DNA of 64,000 nucleotides, taken from assembly GCF_019649055.1 (NCBI RefSeq), contig NW_026570222.1:62001-126000 (forward strand), in the 5' to 3' direction. This DNA is from Paramacrobiotus metropolitanus (lineage: Eukaryota; Tardigrada; Eutardigrada; Parachela; Macrobiotidae). The position numbers and the translations under genes are program-made. Positions within the stretch are counted from its first letter, which is position 1. Every line of letters starts with the position of its first letter. This document shows positions 1-12,303 of the stretch, in pieces. The notes under the pieces were generated by a model. It searched no databases. It saw only the letters and a program-made list of their open reading frames with translations, and was not told the DNA's origin.

Positions 1-52
1 TATCTAGTATCCTGCCTGTCATTTCTTCTGTTGCTGGTCGATCTTGATACAA

Positions 53-3000
53 ATGGCAGAACCGCGGCGTGTGTCGTTGATTTCAACTGCTCTGAACTCC
101 GATAAGAAACCACCGAATCGCGAAGCTAGCAAACACGAAGCCGCGGAAAAGGATACTACATTCAAGTGCGTTTTCATTGATGTTGAAGAACCAACTGAAG
201 AACTGTGCCCGTTCTATGATTTCGCGAAACTCCTTGAAGCTGGTAAAGCGGCAGAGGTAAGCAACAGAGTGTCAGAGGCTGGGCTAATGACATCGACGGA
301 TGTTTGGTTTAGGAATTCAGTGAATTTTTTTGGGAGTAAGCGACATTACGTCTCGACAATCAGTGCATGTTTGTTGTACAGGATACCAAGGACAATTCGT
401 CGGACGATCCGTTTGGTGACCAGCAGGAGGAAGCTAAGCTCGCGAAATTAGCCAAGCATTTTGAAGAAAAATATGTGAGTTGGATTGCACGAAGAAATTA
501 GGTTTTATCGGATGTCTGTAAATGCTTATGCTGCTTAGGGTCCATCTGGCCCGCGAGATCTTCGAGAGCTTGGAGCTGGTTACGATCAGAATGATCCTTT
601 CGTCGACGATTCAGAAAGTGTAAGAACTTCCGATATCCAGATTTTGATTTTTTGTTTCTTCTCACTTATGTACTTTTAGTGCACTCAGAGTTTTAGGCGA
701 TTGTATTTACAATTGGATGTTACATGCATCTTTGTAATGGGTTTCTTGGCAGAGTTGTTTTGCTGTCGCAAACTACATTGGCAATTTCCACATTCATTAC
801 CTTGGGTTCACTAAAGCACCTTTTGTAACAATTCGTGCACTACGTTGAAAATAGCGGTAAAATGTATTGCACCGCACAGTGGAGATATTATATTGTTGTG
901 ATCATTCTTCTTTTAAATTGCTATAGGATTGCAAAAGTAAACGTATTGATTTCTGCATTGTGGAGAGCTGATGATGCGTGATACGCTTAGTACAGCTGCT
1001 TCGTGGAATTTTTTCTTAACTGTAACTCATTCTGCTTTTGGCCGTCTTTAGGCAGAAGCGATGATACCATCGGGTTGGACCACGCAACATGGTGGTTACT
1101 ATATCAGCACCGGTCCACTCTACATCCGCCAGCTCAAACCCGCTGAAGCCGATACACACGTGTTTAAATCGATCAGTACGGAAGAATGTCTGTCCGCGTG
1201 CAAGTCGTTAAATGCACTTTCACTTAAGCGCAAGGTTCGGGAGGAATCCTCCAGTGAGTACGACAGCGAGGAAGAAACCGGAAAAGCAATAGCCCGCCGT
1301 GTGAAACGACCTTCCATGGATGTCTCGAAGAAATCCGTTCCACTGGGGGAAGGAGCTCAGAAGAAAAGCAACTCACGTACAGTGGCTTCTATACTAGCCG
1401 AAAAGGCAGAGATTGGAGAACGCCCCGCTAAGATCGTTTCTTCAGCAACATCCGCTGATCAACCAAGTGATCTGCGAAAACCGAAAGAACCGTCATCGGC
1501 TGCGTTGAAACCGCGCGATCCTGATACTGGCATGCGAAAGGCGGTGCTTGCCAAGATGGAGCGGGATTTTCGTTCAGAGCCGGACAATGTTATGGTGCCG
1601 CTTCCGGACGAAGTGGATGGCTCTCTGAAAGATATTATTACTCAACTCAAACGGGCTGCATCAACGTGGGAAGGTGGAAAATGCAACTTCTTCACTCCAG
1701 AGCATAACCCAACGATTAATAGTGTGCTCTTAGAGTAAGCTTGATCCATTTTGCCATCTTTGTCCAAATTTATTACAAATTCATCGGTTTTAAAACATTG
1801 TTAGGTTGGAATATGAATGTCGTCAGCTCCGATGTGGCTTGCGATCTGCGGTGTTCTCCCATCTTGCAGGGCACCTGCCTTGTACGAAAGAAACACTTAC
1901 AAAGCGTGCGCGAAAGTTACGTCAGGACGATGTCGAAGGCAGATTAAAAGAAGTCCTGAAAAGAATTGAACGAGGTGAATTTGATTATTTTAAGCATTGT
2001 TTTAAGCACACTCGTTTATCAGAACGCTGATTTCTTTTGTCAGCTGTGCATGATGAACCAGCGGTGGAAGGAAACATGTCGCTCTCGAAAAATCTCAAGT
2101 AAGAAAATCATGATTCATCTTTTCCGTGGTTATGGGAAAAGTTTGTCGTCTGTTAGTTCGCTTGTAAAACGCTAATCAGATATAATCGCATTCAGTTCAT
2201 GCAGATTTTGTTTTTAGGAAACTGATTGTGGATGCTGTCATTATAAAAGCGATGGTTTATGATCTGCACAAAGTGCGATTTCCGACGTACGAGGATTATG
2301 TTCGCAATTTTGTTGACATCGAATTATTACCGCTGTGGAAAGATCGAGCAGTCGAAAAGCAGAGCGTTTACGCACAAGCTTTTATCGGTCTTTCGGAAGC
2401 TTTGCGGCCACGGTAGGTGAAAATGCCTTTCGCGATTAAATCTGCCGAACATATTTCGTAATTTGGGATGTTGTAGGCCGAAATCTAATCGACTGAAGAC
2501 TCTTAGCGAAGAGAAAGAAATACCAATAGGAAGTTCGGATAAAACTGCAAGTGTTCGACGCCCCACACAGGCATCGCCTCCAGATAGCAAGCCGCTATTG
2601 TCCGACCGTCCTAGTTCAGTTTCTCACCGTACAACGATACCGAAGTTGCACTACAGTAAAGAGGAATCCGATGAAAGAAAGACAATGGGACATTCCAAGG
2701 AAGTTCCCTCCGCTGCGCACACAAGCTCGTTTACCTCACTTATACCAGATCGGCTTCGTGCCAACGATGCGCCTGCTCCTTTTACACCATTACCTCGGCC
2801 GCGTTCCCGAGAGGATTCCGAGCGAAGGCGCGAAAATGAAAAGAGCCAGTCTGATCGGAACACACCAAACCAAGCTCAAAATCTGAGCCGCTCCTCCACG
2901 CCATCGACTTCTAGTGCCCGCCCACCGTCCAAAGGCAGTGCTGACGCCACTGCATCTTCGGCTAAGCAATTTGTTCAACCGTCAAAAATTGCTAAGATTT

Positions 3001-4038
3001 ACCAGGAACCACGTTCATCAAAGAAACATACTTCCGAAATGAAGAGCTTGGACTCTGGAGGGAAAAGCACAATTAGGGTTAGTTCTGGTACTAGCGGAGG
3101 GGCTGTGAAAAAACATGAGGAAGCTGGGCAATCTGCTACGACTGCCAAAAGTGCGCGATCGTCGAGTTCGGGCTCAGATCCTAGAAATCTGCCACACTCC
3201 ACCGATGCTATTCTGGCTCCTCGCGAAGAAAGCAAAAAGCATGGCACAATTGTAAAAGTTTCCTCCAGACATAATAAAACATCTCGCGAGAAAACTAATG
3301 CTGGTGCTTCGTCAGCCTACAACTCTACCACTTTTCCCGTTGGGTCCATTGCCTCACCGTATTCAGCATTTACCTCGATACCGCTGATGGTGGGCTTCTC
3401 ACCGGAGAACATGCTGGGGTGGGGCGCACAGTACGGGACCGTCTTTCCCGAATCGTTCCAACCGCCGATGGGTCTTATTCCGGGAGCTGGCAGTAAGTAC
3501 TTTCTAGTACAACATCTAGTATTATTTTTCGAGTGTTTTTGTCGGTAAATGCACTAGAGTGTCACGATTTGGCTAATCGAACCAATACTTTAACTCTCAG
3601 AAAAGCATAGTATGGTGTTAACGAACAGGCGTAATTGTAACCTCGTTACCCTTCGATTCAGTTGGTTAAGTTATTTTTTACATAGTCTAGGTTTGTCGGT
3701 ATAAATTAAGACATACGTTAGCATGTGGTGGGACTAATCTCGTGGTCTGCTTTTACAGTAATCTGTTTTGCACCATGATTCAAGTTTATTAATTTCGATC
3801 AATCTTCGTAGTTCGTACTAGTCTTATTTTGTGACTACGTTTTGTAATTGTTTTAATGGATGATTTTTGTAAGAATTCATATTTTTCATCACAATTATTA
3901 TGCAACATGTTTTTCGTAGGCGCTTTTAATGGCGTCGGGTCCAGTTTTGTATCCCGACCGAATGCTACTCCAAAGAATAGCAATTCACCCCGTACACCGT
4001 TTCATTCCGGTGACTCTGCGTTTGGCCGGCATTCGTAA
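53..4038 (+). CDS. UBN1: Ubinuclein (HIRA-complex subunit), complete, 9 exons
   Basis: Ubinuclein bridges the HIRA histone chaperone complex to H3.3-H4 and acts in nuclear, replication-independent nucleosome assembly. Exons by phase: 53-256, 382-474, 539-619, 1052-1734, 1805-1974, 2044-2098, 2218-2412, 2477-3492, 3920-4038; total about 871 residues. Exons 3-4 encode the HIRA-binding/Hpc2-related signature: GYDQNDPFVDDSE, then TTQHGGYYISTGPLYIRQ. Exons 4-5 carry the ubinuclein middle domain (LPDEVDGSLKDIITQLK, then LEYECRQLRCGLRSAVFSHL), and exon 7 continues it (DYVRNFVDIELLPLW). Exon 8 is a long Ser/Thr/Pro/Lys-rich, probably disordered stretch, as in vertebrate UBN1/UBN2. ATG 53 is used because the first exon then reads straight into the conserved acidic motif CVFIDVEEPTEELCP. 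One ubinuclein gene usually serves both UBN1 and UBN2 roles in invertebrates, so the symbol is by family. Confidence 0.9.
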
Positions 4039-5166
4039 ACGTTCTCAGGGAATTTCGCAACTCAGGGCTTCGACATAGCTGAAAGTTGAAACTGTATTAT
4101 GTCACTAAGTTATTGCTACTCTATCAATCAAGAAGCGTGTTGTTAATTTTTTGATACTGTTGTTTTGTTGGTCTGTGTACAAATATAGATACGTTAGTTG
4201 GTCAGTCTCCAAAGGTTTCTTATGTTCTGTTGACTACTTTGAGTACGTATACCGATTGAATGTTACTTACTGATCCCCATTGTACATGATTTTTGACTGT
4301 ACCTCAATTGTCTGTGTATGTCCTTGGAGTTTTATTGTTTTTTGTCTTTATATGTGTGTAACGCTCAGAGGCTGCCTGTATTCGCCCCTTTAGTGGTTTA
4401 GATGTTGTAATTAAACATAATTTTCTGGTCAGGATTGTATATCTGTATGTAAATTAATTTCTGTAAATTTACAACGCTGCGCATTGCTCACAGGCACTCG
4501 GGCAGAGAATCCATCAGCTAAAGGTCACCGGAAATCGCTCTACCCGGCTTACAAATAGGACAATACTGTACCGAAAGCGACCAGCGGCACTAATATCTTA
4601 TGCTCAATATGCTGTATCAAGATGGTCGAGCTCTTACAAGATAATTTTATTTTTCTTCTTTTCGATCTGTTCAGACTAGTCATTAGTCTCATTACACCTG
4701 TTTTATTTTAAGCATATGCTACAGCACAGAAGCACAACAATAAAAAACCAACGTAAAAAACACGTAACTTTACTGAAGTCAGAGGCGAAATACAGCAATC
4801 AAGTTCTTTTATCACAACTGGGAAATGTTGATTATAAAATTTTGCAAATTTATTGGTCTTTCGCGGTGCTGTGAATCCGTAGAGGAACTCTTAGTCCGTC
4901 ACAGAGCCATACCTCGCGGATCACAAATTAAACGCTCCATTCCTTTGCTGCAAACGTGCCGATTTTGGTTACTCACAGTAATCATACGGAGTGCGTCTCT
5001 GATTCTACGCAGTGTTGAACGTATTTGCAACCAGAACGTGATTTTACCTTGATAAACAAATTCCTTATACATTGAAGGACATGCCCTTTCGCTCTGAAAC
5101 CAATAATACGAGTACATATGCTAACGAAACAAGACTTCGTCCGAAAAAAAAACAAGAAATCAGCAG
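4039..5166. other. Spacer and probable 3' UTRs of convergent genes
   Basis: This AT-rich stretch lies between the stop of ubinuclein (+) and the stop of the carbonic anhydrase-related gene (-), so it should hold both 3' UTRs. A minus-strand open frame of 72 codons at 4899-5117 was considered as a further exon of the carbonic anhydrase gene, but that gene reaches normal length without it. No other coding signal is seen. Confidence 0.5.
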
Positions 5167-8100
5167 TCAGATATCATCAATGCCAGTCCATAGCTTATTA
5201 TTGTCACTCATGCTATCGGGAATCTGCTTTAAACATATGACAATAACTTTTTCCTTGTACGCATATGTGCTCGGGAACGTTACCTTCGTTACGTAAGAGA
5301 AATCAATATTGGTTCGGAAAATTCTATGTGATCCAAATGGTTTGAGTGCCCGATAATTGTTCTCCATAAGCGTGCCCGGGAATTCCTTTTCTCCTCTTCG
5401 AATTTTCCGTAGGGCATACAACTAAAAAAAATAAAAATACGCGCCTACACTTTTTTTCTGCTGAATTTTTGGGTGGTGCACGTTGGTGTGATATTGTACC
5501 ATGATCAGAAGTGGCATAGCGACTATTAGCCCAATAAGTAATAATCGCCTAAAGAAATTGCCGGGTTGCAACTGGAAATTGTTGCTGGAATATCATGCAT
5601 TTCGCTAATGCAACTCGATCAGCTATTTTATCAATCTATCAATAAAGCTGTGATTTCCTTTATGTTCCAAAAACAATTACCGTACCTGTTGTTTGCTGAT
5701 GTATATTGGCTTGTTCAGAACAATCCATTGGACAGTTTCGTGACAGCCGGGCTGTGTGAGCGATCCAGCGTAGGTTACATATGCGTCTGTGTCAGGCAAC
5801 AGTTCCCTTATGGATAATTGTTGGACATTTTGCCAGGAGCCTGGGTACATTTAACGGAAAGCATGCACGTGAGAATTGTCACGCATACTTCAGGAGTGTC
5901 TAACCTTTATATCGAATGTGCTCGACTTTGGACAAAAGATGGGAAAGTTCGGAATTGGGATTATCGCCGATCTGCCATAGGATCGAAATAGCAAGTAGTC
6001 CATAAGGAGCGGATGCAGCTTGGGAAAAGTTCCGGTACAACAGACTGTTGTAAGCAAAGATTTGGACCTGTTAAGATTTGGACCTGTTCAGTTGATTTAT
6101 GAACAGGATGAGTTGTGTACGCCAGTATACCACATTCTGTTAAAAAAGCGCGCTAATTGCCGCCTATTGCAACATTGATAATATTGTAATTTGATTAGAA
6201 ATTTTGTGTGCTTAAACAGTTCATATGTATGTCGGCACTAGGAAAACTAAGTATTACTGAAAAGCTATTACGAATTAACAGTTATTATATCTGGCGGAAT
6301 CAGTTGGGAGTAAAATTAAAAAATAAAAAGCCAATTCGAAAAACGTGTTTGTTATACTTTGGAAAAGCGAAACTATTATTAATTATTTATACTGCTCGAA
6401 TACGTAATTAAGTCACAGATACCGCTGTTATGTCTTTATGTATAAATATAAGTCATATTCAAGGCAGTACTATACTGTTAAGTAATAGTATCGTACCGCA
6501 ATGGTGTACTGTATAATTCGCACTGGATTCAAAATTAATACATAAACTTTACTTCGCCAGGAAATGACTGTCCACGGACAAAATGCTCCGATCCCTGTTT
6601 TTCACTGCTTCCCCAATGCAGATGGATTTCTTCAAAGCGGTATACGTAACCTGGGTTATGGGAATCGATGAACGTTATATTGACCGGGACATCCGTTGTG
6701 TTGGCAGCCGAAAAGATAATCCCGTGGCCATTATTTGCAAAATTTCCAGAAATCTATAAGTGGAAATAATTTATCACCTGACAAAGAGGACACTTTTTTC
6801 AACAATAGAGGCAAAATGAGATGAAATGCATTTATGTCCCAAATAACTACGGTAAAACGCTTCCAGCTTCAATAGCCTAAAATGTACTCAAGAACTCATA
6901 ATACAGTAAAGTTCATTTTACCCGGTGTTTGTCAATATGGAGCAGCGGTAAATTGGGATCATAGAGCAACTTTTTTGGATCGATATCCACAGGTGACTGA
7001 TACCTGCCTTTGCTGCAAATTTCCCATTCAGGGTTGTATAATCCCCAAAATTCCGAGCCTATGTAGATAAAAGGACAGACTTATAGGTTCGCACATTTAA
7101 TGCTCACTATTTATTTAGTAGCTAGTTTAACTTTTAAGAAACGCAACTATTATATGTACATAAGGTGCGACTTCTAACAATAACTTAAGGTATTCAGTTG
7201 CTATTGCAACTACTGTAGCTAGTTATGTGGCCTAAGGTTAACTTGGACTTGCGTTCCTGACGATAAATCTTAATTTCGCAAGGAGAACAATGATAATTTC
7301 GGTTTTTTACATGGCTTTCCAAAAAATGTTTCACGCTCGCAGACTGTGTGTTTTGCTGCTCATGAGCTCGCGTTCATTTGGTTGTGTTACAATGTACTGT
7401 AGTTGATTACATTTAGAAACAGTAAATTAATAAATTTGAAGATTTTTGTTTATATTCCATTGCTCTTTCAAATCAACGAATATTCAGAGCGACTATCTGG
7501 TAGGTAAATGGATGGGTTAACATACTGTATCTAAAATTATCCTTATTACTGTACTTCCTGGATGGGTTTGCCTAAAGCGATTTAGAAAGCCGCTGTAGTA
7601 TAAGAAAGCCATTTTCAAAAGAAAAATATGTCAAAGGACACAAAGACTTCACTTGGTTTCGTTCGCTTTAGCAGCTAGGTAAAATAATCCTTTGGAACGC
7701 TCCATGCATTCCCATCAACGGGCACAGCGCAAAGAATATACGGTAGTTCTATGACCCTATCTCCCTAAACTGCACATTTATTATTTAGTAGTATTTTACA
7801 CCGTCTTTCTTCGAGTACAGACAATGCCGAGTACCGACTTTGTATACTTTCACAGACTAATGTATACACCTACCGTTTTTCAAGTAACTGAATTATCGGC
7901 AGTCGTATGCAGTACTTAATTTGAAAACTGTTACACTCAACTGAATGCGGTTTTTTAGTGGCCATCAAAATCACAAGGGTCCAGACGCGCAGTGCGACGC
8001 CATAATATACAACCGGGATGGCTTTAATAAGTGCTGTCTTAATTAGCTGCTTGCCCACTGTTGATGGCAGCTTTAAAGCGTATTCACTGGCATCGAAAAT

Positions 8101-10883
8101 CAATAAAACTGCCAGTCAGGCGACCTTTGCAGAGGATGTTATAACTGGTTATACTTTCCGCTAGTGAGACTTATCATTAGGCCGCTTGGCAAACAGTAAG
8201 CCTGGACGCAAAGATGACACTTTGGATAGATTAGAGGAACACAACCAAAACTGGATTTGATCATGACAAGTAAACGTACGTCTGGTTATGGGAACTGAAA
8301 TAGAGCAGAACATAGCCGATTTCTATACAATGAGCGCCGCGGAAAGTTTTGCGCACATTTTCGTTCAATCCTGAAAAGTAGCGTCTGTTTGATTGCTCCA
8401 AATTAATTACACACACATTAGTAATTACATTAAATTAACCAAGAATAATGTACTAAGCATACCAGGAATAAAACTTATATGTTGCAAGCTAGTTTTATTT
8501 TCAGATGCAAGGCGTATCGTGTTTCAATAAGTATAGAAACCATCAACTTACCATGGTTAGTTAATATTTATTGCAAAGTCACAAAATAACTTGTCCAATA
8601 TTATCCTCTTAAATACGTTTTGCATCTCCAAAGATAAATTAAACGTTGATTGTTGTAACACTGGAAAGTTCAAGGCTATATTTCTTTTCTTTATATGAAA
8701 TGTACGATTGTTCAGTAGGGTGAACCATTATCAATTTCATCGTCTGATCATGATCGTATCTGGATACATACAGTTCTAAATTACATACATACAGTACAGT
8801 TCTAAATACTCATAAAGCTACAGATCAAAAGGTTCCTGCGAAGTAAGGTCGCACAGCTAAAATATGCGCAAACCACTACTTTAATGCTTGATAATAAAAT
8901 CAGTGATTATGAATTTCAATGCCCTGGGGATATCGTGCCCTATCTGGATACGATGCGGGAGCAACGGCAACACATATACGAAGAACTCCCCAGTCGGTCA
9001 GGCTTCTCCACATCAGTAGTTCGGTCAAACTGGCGACACACATGCACTAAAGCACATATTCCAAGATTCGCCTATTTACTCTTATTGCCCCGATACTTCA
9101 CAATTAATCTATTATTCTTAGTGGAGCATAAACTCACAACAGGCACGCGACCCTCTTCAGCCGCTAAAAGCACATTACCATTTCCACATTACTGGACCGT
9201 GTTCGGCTCAGTGTGCGTATCCCCGACTGGAATGAAAGGCCGGACAGTGTACAAAAGTGTGTGTACGCGCCCGTTTCGACAAGGCACCTTTGTGCATCCT
9301 TCTGCCCTCTTCACATCCGCTGAGCTGGTTAAAAATGCACATACCCCCTCTTTAGGCTTTGTACATTCAATTATCTATATTTAATTATCAACCAAACATT
9401 TACTACGCGGGCATTGACTATTCCAGTAAATGATGCGCTATTTGAGCAGCCACCCGCGGATTATCCCGCGGTCCCGATAATCGCGGGTGTGTGCCGTATA
9501 CAACTGCCTTTTAAACACGTTATTTGCAGCTAGGGGATAAGGTTACAAATTGCGCGTAATTGCTTCTGGATTGCTCGACTCTACGCCAAATCGTCTTTCA
9601 TGTGTGTTACATACACAGAAAGTCAGAATCACTGTTGTGAACGATGTTTTAACAGCCTTTTCACATATCCAGCTCAATGTACCAGATTAATACTACTCCA
9701 TAATTATTTTATTGCAGTTCGCTTATGATGTCATAGAACCTGGAATTGGCCACGCGTGACAAAAATGTTTAACTCAATTATTTCGGGCAAAAAAACATAC
9801 TGCGTGCTAAACGAAAATTGCCCTCTGTAGTAGTAAACAAATTATGAATGTGAGAAAAGGAATGGTAGTCCATCTGCTACTGACGCGGCGTTGGCTTGGC
9901 CTTACTTTTCCGCCGTAGCCCATGTTTTTCTTAATTTCGTTCAATTTCTGCACTTTTTCGCCGCTGATTATTTCAACTAGAAACCGTGTTTGGGAAACCG
10001 TTTTCAACTAGAAACCTTGCGTAAACCGCGAAATCCTTGCAGTACTGTCCCGATGCATTAACGAAACAACAAAATAAATTGCAGATATTCTGTAAGTAGA
10101 CATAGTCCGCTTAGCTGCTGACTGAATGCTAAATTCTGTCTCCAGTGGTTTTTATTAATTTATGGATCTGACAAGAAGTAATGCATGACGAATCGGTTTT
10201 GATCAAGTAATCCTCTTAGCATGTTTCTTAATTTCGAGTCGTGCCACATTTTATGCAGAAGATAATCAATAATGCAATGCGTACACCAACCAGTAAACCA
10301 TACATGCGTGACCGGAACCCGATGCTTGATGAACTGGAAAGATTACGGAAACCATCAACATACATGACCAGCGACAGTAGCACCTCTTCATTTCAATAAT
10401 TATAACGGAACCAGATTGAGCGGGGATTTATAACCTGCATTAACATTAACGCACATTTGCTTAAATGTTTGGCCATTGTATTTTTCATAATTATGTGGGG
10501 CTACTTTCGGTACTTTACCTTTTTGCAGCAAAACATTAATTTTTCCAATTTAAAATCCCGCTGACACGATTAACAGCTACACATTCCGTTTACAAAACTA
10601 ATAATCCCATCTAGGTATCTAATGAGATAATGGTTTATTTATGTATAAGTTAGCCCGCGAAATGTTATAAAGGAGGAAAGGTCAAACTCGGACCATCTGC
10701 TAACCCACATATTTTCGTTTGCCCTCGAGGTGGCAAACAGTTGCATAGTGCATGAACCGCCGAAACGGCAGTAAACTCACCAGAAATTCCATGGTAGCCC
10801 CACCAGTCATCCCAGTCACTGGCTGACAGTCTGCCTACAAAAGATTGTTGCAAAAAAATATAGACCAACGCGATAAGTTTCAT
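5167..10883 (-). CDS. CA10: Carbonic anhydrase-related protein, CA10/CA11-like, secreted
   Basis: Secreted alpha-carbonic-anhydrase-fold protein; CA10 and CA11 in vertebrates are inactive neuronal ligands (neurexin partners). Minus-strand exons: 10883-10781, 7058-6922, 6753-6553, 6067-5905, 5840-5686, 5421-5167, all in phase, about 337 residues (human CA10 is 328). Residues 1-21 form a signal peptide. Landmarks: DDWWGYHGISGSEFWGLYN, CSKGRYQSPVDID, EEIHLHWGSSEKQGSEH, GQSFPGEVQIFAYN, YVTYAGSLTQPGCHETVQW, and the C-terminal LMENNYRALKP with FRTNIDFS, which match CA10/11 better than the catalytic enzymes. Two zinc-ligand histidines (HLH) are present, but the third, expected in VQLIHYN, is Ala. 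The enzyme is therefore probably inactive. The final exon could end in another intron at 5283; reading through to 5167 gives the usual length. Intron 1 is 3.7 kb. The symbol marks the family, not proven orthology. Confidence 0.88.
9451..9489. repeat. GC-rich palindrome inside CARP intron 1
   Basis: The arms are CACCCGCGGATTATC and GATAATCGCGGGTG, which pair over 14 bp with a one-base bulge around a short GC loop. It is strikingly GC-rich for its AT-rich surroundings. It lies within the 3.7 kb first intron of the carbonic anhydrase-related gene. It could be a MITE remnant or a structured regulatory site; nothing in the sequence decides. Confidence 0.6.
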
Positions 10884-11380
10884 CGGTACGTTTGACAGGA
10901 AATTAACCCTATTATTTGGCGGCTTGTGTAAACTGGAAAAAGATGGAATATTGGCTTATCGTGGATATCGTTTGGTAAATAGAAATAAATTCTCAAACTC
11001 AACCATTAACCAAGTGAGCCGTACTGTCAACAATGCCTTTGCTTGGCCAAGAAAGCTGGATATGCAGCCGATCAATACCCTGGCAAGCGTAGCAATCGAT
11101 TAATTAACTGAGCTAAAAAGAAAGCAACTGGCTGATTGCTGTGCGCCAAGTATAAAACGTCAAGCTACTTGATTGAACATAACCCAAACAGCAACATGGG
11201 AATTTTGACACGTCTCGCACCATGCGGAAGCGCAATCCCGCTGAGATTTCTTTGTTCACACAATTGCAAGACGCACCACATCCGGCCATAATTTTTACCC
11301 ATCTACTCGGATTACTCTTTGCATTGCTAATAAATAAATGCCTTTGGCCAGTGGTGGATATTCCCGACGTAAAAACTCAC
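10884..11380. other. 5' region of the CARP gene
   Basis: This is the immediate upstream side of the minus-strand carbonic anhydrase-related gene and should contain its promoter and 5' UTR. No confident TATA box or initiator could be assigned. A minus-strand open frame at about 11100-11320, in phase with the candidate exon at 11381-11468, may continue that small gene, but no reliable junction was found. Confidence 0.3.
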
Positions 11381-11742
11381 TGGCAGAACCACATTATTCC
11401 ATACATAATTAAATGTGCCCAGTGCTTTCAGAAATTGACCATTGGCTTCAAACAAGCGGAACAACTGACTGCCATAATTTACAAGTACACATACGTTCAT
11501 TCCAGTATTCTAGCAATTCAGAAAAGCTAACCGAACGTTTTAAAAAATTGACAGCACATTTAAATAATGTAATCGGATGTTGGGAATGCATTTTTACTGT
11601 GCATTACTTATGTTCGTAATCGGTAATAAGCGGTAGCAACCTGTCCACCCACTTGCATTAAATGCTTAAATTAAATTTTAGGTACACATCACTTACCCAT
11701 CGGGCTTAGAGAAATCAGGAAAACAACTACACTGCGGAACAT
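11381..11742 (-). CDS. Candidate small secreted protein, partial
   Basis: I do not recognise this protein. Three minus-strand exons fit in phase with good borders: 11742-11697 (ATG, reading MFRSVVVFLISLSPMG, a signal-peptide-like start, then GTAAGT), 11640-11598, and 11468-11381 (ending TFNYVWNNVVLP before GTGAGT). Together they give 59 residues. A possible next exon lies at about 11320-11100 with a Cys-rich run (AGCGASCNCVNK), but its acceptor is unclear. Support is only phase consistency, a hydrophobic start and consensus splice sites, so this may be chance. It lies directly upstream of the CARP gene on the same strand. Confidence 0.28.
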
Positions 11743-12123
11743 TTTCAGGTTGGATAGTCAGCCAGGCTTGCAGAAGGAGTGAATAACGACGTCAGTGATA
11801 TTAATGACCATATAATACCGGTTACATTGTCCGTAGACCCGCTTGCACTTGTGGCCACCAGATTTCTCCAGTAATATTGCCAACGTTGTCAGTTAGCTAA
11901 CCAATTCCTTTGGGCTTGAAACCATATTATATTGTTGTAAAAACTTTTGTAGAGTGCCCTGGTTCGAAATTATGTGATAATACGAAACAAAGCAAACCGG
12001 GCAACGGGACTGGAGATTTCCAGGCAAACCCAGCAGAAATGCTGAAATTAATAGACTTTTACTGTGCAGTAGCGAAAGTATTGTATTGTTGCTACTGGTA
12101 TTCATACGGAACGGTGGGTCACG

Positions 12124-12303
12124 ATGAATAGAAACCGCCCGGAAACTCCATTGGTGGAAGTCAACGGCGATCATTCGCCAGACCGTAGCTTGATAGCAGA
12201 TTGCAGTACTTATGCGATCCTAGCTGTTCCTCGTCCAAAACACCCTGCTGCACATGCGTATGGTAACGGCAACATAAAGTACTTTTTCCTACAGTTGCAT
12301 TAA
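12124..12303 (+). CDS. Short open frame, possible first exon, unknown
   Basis: A 59-codon ATG frame starts MNRNRPETPLVEVNGDHSPD and has balanced, protein-like composition compared with surrounding AT-rich noise. A GTATGG at about 12256 could be a splice donor. No downstream exon could be joined to it before the next gene at 13918, and no family is recognised. Weak candidate. Confidence 0.18.
   Translation: MNRNRPETPLVEVNGDHSPDRSLIADCSTYAILAVPRPKHPAAHAYGNGNIKYFFLQLH

Noticed and set aside
4899-5117. Extra 3' exon of the CARP gene
   Set aside because: The read-through last exon already gives a protein of normal family length, and the frame lacks similarity to the CA10/11 C-terminus.
8884-9384. 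166-codon plus-strand open frame inside CARP intron 1
   Set aside because: No recognisable motif, no splice structure, and not in a locally coding-like composition.
11222-11530. 102-codon plus-strand open frame
   Set aside because: It is antisense to a better-supported set of minus-strand candidate exons, and its composition is unremarkable.
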